A program made the translations under genes and the position numbers. Under the pieces are notes generated by a model. It ran no database searches. It had not been told where the DNA came from and saw nothing but the letters and a program-made list of their open reading frames with translations. This document shows positions 51,970 to 63,000 of a DNA stretch of 64,000 nucleotides, one piece after another (positions within the stretch are counted from its first letter, which is position 1; each line of letters opens with the position of its first letter). Source of the DNA: Sipunculus nudus (lineage: Eukaryota > Annelida > Sipuncula > Golfingiida > Sipunculidae); contig CM049313.1 of NCBI GenBank assembly GCA_026874595.1, forward strand, positions 48,099,659-48,163,658. Reading direction: 5' to 3'.

Positions 51970-53304
51970 AAAGTGTTATCGGCTGATTAAGTCTAGTACC
52001 TGTGTATGCTAATGATACATAGAAACATAAGCACCATAAGGTACTGGGGTTAATCGCCGAAGATTCAACAGTTACAGCTTTTGCCGCCTATCGATATGGT
52101 GTCAAATAGAAACTCTGGCATAATTTCCATTGAACAATTTTTTGGTAGTTATCCTGTGGAACCCGTAGGCACTGTTGTATATTTTCAACTAGCACCTAGG
52201 GGTACTACAGTAAGACTGCTTCAATCCAGCCTGAAATGAAGCAGCATGAAGGTTTTAATTGTTGTAACGAAATGATGAAAAAATAAAATAACAGTGTTTT
52301 AAGATCGAAAGTGTTATCGGCTGATTGAGTCTAGTACCTGTGAATGCTAATGATGCATAGAAACATAAGCACCACAAGGTACTGGGGTTAATTGCCGAAG
52401 TTTCATCTATAATATCGTCTACTAACTGTAATGATAGTATCAAATAAGACCTTAGACGGTATTTTCTTCGGACATTATGTGGCAGTTATCTTGTGGAGTC
52501 CGTAATCACTGGAGCATTTTTCAATTAACATTTAGGGGTACTACAGTATGATTGCTTCATTCAAACTTAAAATGATGCAGCATGAAGGTTTTAATTAATG
52601 TAACAAAATGATGAAGAAATAAAATTACAATGTTTTTAGATCGAAAGTGTTATCGGCTGATTAAATCTAGTACCTGTGTATGCTAATGATGCATAGAAAC
52701 ATAAGCACCATAAGGTACTGGGGTTAATCGCCGAAGGTTCAACATTTACAGATTTTGCCGCCTCTCGCTATTGTGACAAATAGAAACTCTGACATAATTT
52801 CCTCGGAGCCTTTTGCGGCACTTATTTTGTGGAACCGGAAGCCACTGCTGTACTTTTAAACTAGCACCTAGGGTTACAACAGTTAGATTGCTTCAATCTA
52901 GCCTGAAGTGAAGCAGCATAAACTTTTTTTTAATGTATAAAACAGATAAAGAACCAAAATGACAATGTTTTAAGATCGAAAGCGTTATCGGCTGATTGAG
53001 TGTAGTACCTGTGTATGCTAATGATGCATAGAAACATAAGCACCATAAGGTACTGGGGTTAATCGCCGAAGGTTCAACAGTTACAGCTTCTGCCGCCTAT
53101 CGATATGGTGTCAAATAGAAACTCTGACATAATTTCCATTGGACACTTTTTTGGCATTTATCCTGTGGAACCCGTAGGCACTGGTGTATATTTTCAACTA
53201 GCACCTAGGGGTACTACAGTTAGACTGCTTCAATCCAGCCTGAAATGAAGCAGCATGAAGGTTTTAATTGTTGTAACGAAATGCTGAAAAAATAAAATAA
53301 CAGT

Positions 53305-56300
53305 GTTTTAAGATCGAAAGTGTTATCGGCTGATTGAGTCTAGTACCTGTGAATGCTAATGATGCATAGAAACATAAGCACCACAAGGTACTGGGGTTAA
53401 TTGCCGAAGTTTCATCTATAATATCGTCTACTAACTGTAATGATAGTATCAAATAAGACCTTAGACCGTATTTTCTTCGGACATTATGTGGCAGTTATCT
53501 TGTGGAGTCCGTAATCACTGGAGCATTTTTCAATTAACATTTAGGGGTACTACAGTATGATTGCTTCAATCAAACTTAAAATGATGCAGCATGAAGGTTT
53601 TAATTAATGTAACAAAATGATGAAAAAATAAAATTACAATGTTTTTAGATCGAAAGTGTTATCGGCTGATTAAATCTAGTACCTGTGTATGCTAATGATG
53701 CATAGAAACATAAGCACCATAAGGTACTGGGGTTAATCGCCGAAGGTTCAACAGTTACAGCTTCTGCCGCCTATCGATATGGTGTCAAATAGAAACTCTG
53801 ACATAATTTCCATTGGACACTTTTTTGGCATTTATCCTGTGGAACCCGTAGGCACTGGTGTATATTTTCAACTAGCACCTAGGGGTACTACAGTAAGACT
53901 GCTTCAATCCAGTCTGAAATGAAGCAGCATGAAGGTTTTAATTATTGTAACAAAATGATGAAAAAATAAAATAACAGTGTTTTAAGAACGAAAGTGTTAT
54001 CGGCTGATTGAGTATAGTACCTGTGAATGCTAATGATGCATAGAAACATAAGCACCACAAGGTACTGGGGTTAATCGCCGAAGTGTCATCTATAATATCG
54101 TCTACTAACTGTAAAGATGGTATCAAATTAGACCTGAGACGGTATTTTTTCTTCGGACATTATGTGGCAGTTATCTTGTGGAGTCCGTTATCACTGGAGC
54201 ATTTTTCAATTAACATTTAAGGGTACTACAGTATGATTGCTTCAATCAAACTTAAAATGAAGCAGCATGAACATTTTAAGTAATATATGGAACAGATAAA
54301 GAAACAAAATGACAATGTTTTAAGATCGAAAGACTTATCGGATGATTAAGTCTAGTACCTGTGAATGCTAATGATGCATAGAAACATAAGCACCACAAGG
54401 TACTGGGTTAATCGCCGAAGTTTCAACTGTTTAAGCGCATTCCGACTATAATGATGGTTTCAAATCGGAACCTAGACATAATTTCTATCGAAGCCTTTTG
54501 TGGCACTTATTTCGTGGAGCCCGAAGCCACGGTTGTACTTTCAACTAGCACCTGCTGGTACAACAGTAAGATTACTTCAATCAAGCCTGAAATGAAGCAG
54601 CATGGACATTTTATTAATGTATAAAACAGACAAAGAACCAAAATTACAATGTTTTAAGATCGAAATTGCTATCGGCTGATTAAGTGTAGAACCTGCGTAT
54701 GCTAATGATGCATAGAAACATAAGCACCATAAGGTACTGGGGTTAATCGCCGAAGGTTCAACAGATACACCTTTTGCCGCCTATCGATATGGTGTCAAAT
54801 AGAAACTCTGGCATAATTTCCATTGGACACTTTTTTTGGCATTTATCCTGTGGAACCCGTAGGCACTGGTGTATATTTTCAACTAGCACCTAGGGGTACT
54901 ACAGTAAGACTGCTTCAATCCAGCCTGAAATGAAGCAGCATGAAGGTTTAAATTATTGTAACAAAATGATGAAAAAATAAAATAACAGTGTTTTAAAATC
55001 GAAAGTGTTATCGGCTGATTGAGTCTAGTACCTGTGAATGCTAATGATGCATAGAAACATAAGCACCACAAGGTACTGGGTTAATTGCCGATGTTTCAAC
55101 TGTTTAAGCGCATTCCGACTATAATGATGGTTTCAAATCGGAACCAAGACAAAATTTCTATCGAAGCCTTTTGTGGCACTTATTTCGTGGAGCCCGAAGC
55201 CACGGTTGTACTTTCAACTAGCACCTTCTGTTACAACAGTAAGATTACTTCAATCAAGCCTGAAATGAAGCAGCATGGACATTTTATTAATGTATAAAAC
55301 AGATAAAGAACCAAAATGACAATGTTTTAAGATAGAAAGTGTTATCGGCTGATTAAGTGTAGTACCTGTGTATGCTAATGATGCATAAAAACATAAGCAC
55401 CATAAGGTACTGGGGTTAATCGCCGAAGGTTCAACAGATACAGCTTTTGCCGCCTATGGATATGGTGTCAAATAGAAACTCTGGCATAATTTCCATTGGA
55501 CAATATTTTGGTAGTTATCCTGTGGAACCCGTAGGCACTGTTGTATATTTTCAACTAGCACCTAGGGGTACTACAGTAAGACTGCTTCAATCCAGCCTGA
55601 AATGAAGCAGCATGAAGGTTTTAATTAATGTAACAAAATGATGAAAAAATAAAATAACAGTGTTTTAAGATCGAAAGTGTTATCGGCTGATTGAGTGTAG
55701 TACCTGTGTTTGCTAATGATGCACAGAAACATAAGCACCATAAGGTACTGGGGTTAATCGCCGAAGGTTCAACAGTTACAGCTTCTGCCGCCTATCGATA
55801 TGGTGTCAAATAGAAACTCAGACATAATTTCCATTGGACACTTTTTTTGGCATTTATCCTGTGGAACCCGTAGGCACTGGTGTATATTTTCAACTAGCAC
55901 CTAGGGGTACTACAGTAAGACTACTTCAATCCAGCCTGAAATGAAGCAGCATGAAGGTTTTAATTATTGCAACAAAATGATGAAAAAATGAAATAACAGT
56001 GTTTTAGGATCGAGTGTGTTATCGGCTGATTGAGTCTAGTACCTGTGAATGCTAATGATGCATAGAAACATAAGCACCACAAGGTACTGGGGTTAATCGC
56101 CGAAGTTTCATCTATAATATCGTCTACTAACTGTAATGATGGTATCAAATAAGACCTGAGACGGTATTTTTTCTTCGGACATTATGTGGCAGTTATCTTG
56201 TGGAGTCCGTTATCACTGGAGCATTTTTCAATTAACATTTAGGGGTACTACAGTATGATTGCTTCAATCAAACTTAAAATGAAGCAGCATGAAGGTTTTA

Positions 56301-59300
56301 ATTAATGTAACAAAATGATGAAAAAATAAAATTACAATGTTTTAAGATCGAAAGCCTTATCGGCTGATTGAGTCTAGTACCTGTGAATTCTAATGATGCA
56401 TAGAAACATAAGCACCACAAGGTACTGGGTTAATCGCCGAAGTTTCAACTGTTTAAGCGCATTCCGACTATAATGGTGGTTTCAAATCGGAACTCAGACA
56501 TAATTTCTATCGAAGCCTTTTGTGGCACTTATTTCTTGGAGCCCGAAGCCACGGTTGTACTTTCAACTAGCACCTAGTGGTACAACAGTAAGATTACTTC
56601 AATCAAGCCTGAAATTAAGCAGCATGGACATTTTATTAATGTATAAAACAAATAAATAACTAAAATTACAATGTTTTAAGATCGAAAGTGTTATCGGCTG
56701 ATTGAGTCTAGTACCTGTGAATGCTAATGATGCATAGAAACATAAGCACCACAAGGTACTGGGGTTAATTGCCGAAGTTTCATCTATAATATCGTCTACT
56801 AACTGTAATGATAGTATCAAATAAGACCTTAGACCGTATTTTCTTCGGACATTATGTGGCAGTTATCTTGTGGAGTCCGTAATTACTGGAGCATTTTTCA
56901 ATTAACATTTAGGGGTACTACAGTATGATTGCTTCAATCAAACTTAAAATGATGCAGCATGAAGGTTTTAATTAATGTAAGAAAATGATGAAAAAATAAA
57001 ATTACAATGTTTTTAGATCGAAAGTGTTATCGGCTGATTAAATCTAGTACCTGTGTATGCTAATGATGCATAGAAACATAAGCACCATAAGGTACTGGGG
57101 TTAATCGCCGAAGGTTCAACAGTTACAGCTTCTGCCGCCTATCGATATGGTGTCAAATAGAAACTCTGACATAATTTCCATTGGACACTTTTTTGGCATT
57201 TATCCTGTGGAACCCGTAGGCACTGGTGTATATTTTCAACTAGCACCTAGGGGTACTACAGTAAGACTGCTTCAATCCAGTCTGAAATGAAGCAGCATGA
57301 AGGTTTTAATTATTGTAACAAAATGATGAAAAAATAAAATAACAGTGTTTTAAGAACGAAAGTGTTATCGGCTGATTGAGTATAGTACCTGTGAATGCTA
57401 ATGATGCATAGAAACATAAGCACCACAAGGTACTGGGGTTAATCGCCGAAGTGTCATCTATAATATCGTCTACTAACTGTAAAGATGGTATCAAATTAGA
57501 CCTGAGACGGTATTTTTTCTTCGGACATTATGTGGCAGTTATCTTGTGGAGTCCGTTATCACTGGAGCATTTTTCAATTAACATTTAAGGGTACTACAGT
57601 ATGATTGCTTCAATCAAACTTAAAATGAAGCAGCATGAACATTTTAAGTAATATATGGAACAGATAAAGAAACAAAATGACAATGTTTTAAGATCGAAAG
57701 ACTCATCGGATGATTAAGTCTAGTACCTGTGAATGCTAATGATGCATAGAAACATAAGCACCACAAGGTACTGGGTTAATCGCCGAAGTTTCAACTGTTT
57801 AATCGCATTCCGACTATAATGATGGTTTCAAATCGGAACCTAGACATAATTTCTATCGAAGCCTTTTGTGGCACTTATTTCGTGGAGCCCGAAGCCACGG
57901 TTGTACTTTCAACTAGCACCTGCTGGTACAACAGTAAGATTACTTCAATCAAGCCTGAAATGAAGCAGCATGGACATTTTATTAATGTATAAAACAGACA
58001 AAGAACCAAAATTACAATGTTTTAAGATCGAAATTGCTATCGGCTGATTAAGTGTAGAACCTGCGTATGCTAATGATGCATAGAAACATAAGCACCATAA
58101 GGTACTGGGGTTAATCGCCGAAGGTTCAACAGATACACCTTTTGCCGCCTATCGATATGGTGTCAAATAGAAACTCTGGCATAATTTCCATTGGACACTT
58201 TTTTTGGCATTTATCCTGTGGAACCCGTAGGCACTGGTGTATATTTTCAACTAGCACCTAGGGGTACTACAGTAAGACTGCTTCAATCCAGCCTGAAATG
58301 AAGCAGCATGAAGGTTTAAATTATTGTAACAAAATGATGAAAAAATAAAATAACAGTGTTTTAAAATCGAAAGTGTTATCGGCTGATTGAGTCTAGTACC
58401 TGTGAATGCTAATGATGCATAGAAACATAAGCACCACAAGGTACTGGGTTAATTGCCGATGTTTCAACTGTTTAAGCGCATTCCGACTATAATGATGGTT
58501 TCAAATCGGAACCAAGACAAAATTTCTATCGAAGCCTTTTGTGGCACTTATTTCGTGGAGCCCGAAGCCACGGTTGTACTTTCAACTAGCACCTTCTGCT
58601 ACAACAGTAAGATTACTTCAATCAAGCCTGAAATGAAGCAGCATGGACATTTTATTAATGTATAAAACAGATAAAGAACCAAAATGACAATGTTTTAAGA
58701 TAGAAAGTGTTATCGGCTGATTAAGTGTAGTACCTGTGTATGCTAATGATGCATAAAAACATAAGCACCATAAGGTACTGGGGTTAATCGCCGAAGGTTC
58801 AACAGATACAGCTTTTGCCGCCTATGGATATGGTGTCAAATAGAAACTCTGGCATAATTTCCATTGGACAATATTTTGGTAGTTATCCTGTGGAACCCGT
58901 AGGCACTGTTGTATATTTTCAACTAGCACCTAGGGGTACTACAGTAAGACTGCTTCAATCCAGCCTGAAATGAAGCAGCATGAAGGTTTTAATTAATGTA
59001 ACAAAATGATGAAAAAATAAAATAACAGTGTTTTAAGATCGAAAGTGTTATCGGCTGATTGAGTGTAGTACCTGTGTTTGCTAATGATGCACAGAAACAT
59101 AAGCACCATAAGGTACTGGGGTTAATCGCCGAAGGTTCAACAGTTACAGCTTCTGCCGCCTATCGATATGGTGTCAAATAGAAACTCAGACATAATTTCC
59201 ATTGGACACTTTTTTTGGCATTTATCCTGTGGAACCCGTAGGCACTGGTGTATATTTTCAACTAGCACCTAGGGGTACTACAGTAAGACTACTTCAATCC

Positions 59301-60040
59301 AGCCTGAAATGAAGCAGCATGAAGGTTTTAATTATTGCAACAAAATGATGAAAAAATGAAATAACAGTGTTTTAGGATCGAGTGTGTTATCGGCTGATTG
59401 AGTCTAGTACCTGTGAATGCTAATGATGCATAGAAACATAAGCACCACAAGGTACTGGGGTTAATCGCCGAAGTTTCATCTATAATATCGTCTACTAACT
59501 GTAATGATGGTATCAAATAAGACCTGAGACGGTATTTTTTCTTCGGACATTATGTGGCAGTTATCTTGTGGAGTCCGTTATCACTGGAGCATTTTTCAAT
59601 TAACATTTAGGGGTACTACAGTATGATTGCTTCAATCAAACTTAAAATGAAGCAGCATGAAGGTTTTAATTAATGTAACAAAATGATGAAAAAATAAAAT
59701 TACAATGTTTTAAGATCGAAAGCCTTATCGGCTGATTGAGTCTAGTACCTGTGAATGCTAATGATGCATAGAAACATAAGCACCACAAGGTACTGGGTTA
59801 ATCGCCGAAGTTTCAACTGTTTAAGCGCATTCCGACTATAATGGTGGTTTCAAATCGGAACTCAGACATAATTTCTATCGAAGCCTTTTGTGGCACTTAT
59901 TTCTTGGAGCCCGAAGCCACGGTTGTACTTTCAACTAGCACCTAGTGGTACAACAGTAAGATTACTTCAATCAAGCCTGAAATTAAGCAGCATGGACATT
60001 TTATTAATGTATAAAACAAATAAATAACTAAAATTACAAT
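53305..60040. repeat. Region 13: second ten-monomer tandem HOR, 3368 bp x 2
   Basis: Unit 1: C 53305, B 53641, C 53979, A 54317, B 54651, A 54990, B 55324, B 55662, C 56001, A 56339. Unit 2: C 56673, B 57009, C 57347, A 57685, B 58019, A 58358, B 58692, B 59030, C 59369, A 59707. The offset is 3368 throughout. Private variants shared by both units include CCTATGGATATGG, GATGCACAGAAAC and GTTTTAGGATCGAG. Differences include GACTTATCGG versus GACTCATCGG and CTTCTGTTAC versus CTTCTGCTAC. No D, E or F monomer is present. Confidence 0.9.
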
Positions 60041-63000
60041 GTTTTAAGATCGAAAGTGTTATCGGCTGATTGAGTCTAGTACCTGTGAATGCTAATGATG
60101 CATAGTAACATAAGCACCACAAGGTACTGGGTTAATCGCCGAAGTTTCAACTGTTTAAGCGCATTCCGACTATAATGATGGTTTCAAATCGGAACCCAGA
60201 CATAATTTCTATCGAAGCCTTTTGTGGCACTTATTTCGTGGAGCCCGAAGCCACGGTTGTACTTTCAACTAGCACCTACTGGTACAACAGTAAGATTACT
60301 TCAATCAAGCCTGAAATGAAGCAGCATGGACATTTTATTAATGTATAAAACAGATAAAGAACCAAAATTACAATGTTTTAAGATCTAAAGTGTTATCGGC
60401 TGATTAAGTCTAGTACCTGTGTATGCTAATGACGCATAGAAACATAAGCACCATAAGGTACTGGGGTTAATCGCCGAAGGTTCAACAGATACAGCTTTTG
60501 CCGCCTATCGATATGGTGTCAAATAGAAACTCTGGCATAATTTCCATTGAACAATTTTTTGGTAGTTATCCTGTGGAACCCGTAGGCACTGTTGTATATT
60601 TTCAACTAGCACCTAGGGGTACTACAGTAAGACTGCTTCAATCCAGCCTGAAATGAAGCAGCATGAAGGTTTTAATTGTTGTAACGAAATGATGAAAAAA
60701 TAAAATAACAGTGTTTTAAGATCGAAAGTGTTATCGGCTGATTGAGTCTAGTACCTGTGAATGCTAATGATGCATAGAAACATAAGCACCACAAGGTACT
60801 GGGGTTAATTGCCGAAGTGTCATCTATAATATCGTCTACTAACTGTAATGATAGTATCAAATAAGACCTTAGACGGTATTTTCTTCGGACATTATGTGGC
60901 AGTTATCTTGTGGAGTCCGTAATCACTGGAGCATTTTTCAATTAACATTTAGGGGTACTACAATATGATTGCTTCAATCAAACTTAAAATGATGCAGCAT
61001 GAAGGTTTTAATTAATGTAACAAAATGATGAAAAAATAAAATTACAATGTTTTAAGATCGAAAGTGTTATCGGCTGATTAAGTCTAGTACCTGTGTATGC
61101 TAATGATGCATAGAAACATAAGCACCATAAGGTCCTGGGGTTAATCGCCGAAGGTTCAACATTTACAGATTTTGCCGCCTCTCGCCATTGTGACAAATAG
61201 AAACTCTGACATAATTTCCTCGGAGCCTTTTGCGGCACTTATTTTGTGGAACCGGAAGCCACTGCTGTACTTTTAAACTAGCACCTAGGGTTACAACAGT
61301 TATATTGCTTCAATCTAGCCTGAAGTGAAGCAGCATGAACTTTTTTTTAATGTATAAAACAGATAAAGATCCAAAATGACAATGTTTTAAGATCGAAAGC
61401 GTTATCGGCTGATTGAGTGTAGTACCTGTGTATGCTAATGATGCATAGAAACATAAGCACCATAAGGTACTGGGGTTAATCGCCGAAGGTTCAACAGTTA
61501 CAGCTTCTGCCGCCTATCGATATGGTGTCAAATAGAAACTCTGACATAATTTCCATTGGACACTTTTTTGGCATTTATCCTGTGTAACCCGTAGGCACTG
61601 GTGTATATTTTCAACTAGCACCTAGGGGTACTACAGTTAGACTGCTTTAATCCAGCCTGAAATGAAGCAGCATGAAGGTTTTAATTATTGTAACAAAATG
61701 ATGAAAAAATAAAATAACAGTGTTTTAAGAACGAAAGTGTTATCGGCTCATTGAGTCTAGTACCTGTGAATGCTAATGATGCATAGAAACATAAGCACCA
61801 CAAGGTACTGGGGTTAATCGCCGAAGTGTCATCTATAATATCGTCTACTAACTGTAAAGATGGTATCAAATTAGACCTGAGACGGTATTTTTTCTTCGGA
61901 CATTATGTGGCAGTTATGTTGTGGAGTCCGTTATCACTGGAGCATTTTTCAATTAACATTTAGGGGTACTACAGTATGATTGCTTCAATCAAACTTAAAA
62001 TGAAGCAGCATGAAGGTTTTAATAAATGTAACAAAATGATGAAAAAATAAAATTACAATGTTTTAAGATCGAAAGCCTTATCGGCTGATTGAGTCTAGTA
62101 CCTGTGAATGCTAATGATGCATAGAAACATAAGCACCACAAGGTACTGGGTTAATCGCCGAAGTTTCAACTGTTTAAGCGCATTCCGACTATAATGATGG
62201 TTTCAAATCGGAACCTAGACATAATTTCTATCGAAGCCTTTTGTGGCACTTATTTCGTGGAGCCCGAAGCCACGGTTGTACTTTCAACTAGCACCTGCTG
62301 GTACAACAGTAAGATTACTTCAATCAAGCCTGAAATGAAGCAGCATGGACATTTTATTAATGTATAAAACTGATAAAGAACCAAAATGACAATGTTTTAA
62401 GATAGAAAGTGTTATCGGCTGATTAAGTGTAGAACCTGTGTATGCTAATGATGCATAAAAACATAAGCACCATAAGGTACTGGGGTTAATCGCCGAAGGT
62501 TCAACAGATACACCTTTTGCCGCCTATCGATATGGTGTCAAATAGAAACTCTGGCATAATTTCCATTGGACAATTTTTTGGTAGTTATCCTGTGGAACCC
62601 GTAGGCACTGTTGTATATTTTCAAATAGCACTTAGGGGTACTACAGTAAGACTGCTTCAATCCAGCCTGAAATGAAGCAGCATGAAGGTTTTAATTAATG
62701 TAACAAAATGATGAAAAAATAAAATAACAGTGTTTTAAGATCGAAAGTGTTATCGGCTGATTGAGTGTAGTACCTGTGTTTGCTAATGATGCATAGAAAC
62801 ATAAGCACCATAAGGTACTGGGGTTAATCGCCGAAGGTTCAACAGTTACAGCTTCTGCCGCCTATCGATATGGTGTCAAATAGAAACTCAGACATAATTT
62901 CCATTGGACACTTTTTTGGCATTTATCCTGTGGAACCCGTAGGCACTGGTGTATATTTTCAACTAGCACCTAGGGGTACTACAGTAAGACTTGCTTCAAT

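Larger units (their letters stand above)
46136..53304. repeat. Region 12: ten-monomer tandem HOR, 3247 bp x 2
   Basis: Monomer starts: B 46136; then unit 1 B 46474, C 46812, A 47150, A 47484, B 47818, D 48156, Et 48492, B 48723, C 49049, F 49385; unit 2 B 49720, C 50059, A 50397, A 50731, B 51065, D 51403, Et 51739, B 51970, C 52296, F 52632; then B 52967. The units are adjacent and near-identical; the offset changes from 3246 to 3247 at a T-run. Shared private variants include TCGATTTGGTTTC (46608 and 49854) and CAGCTTGAAGG. This is the first strictly tandem long HOR in the window. Confidence 0.9.
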
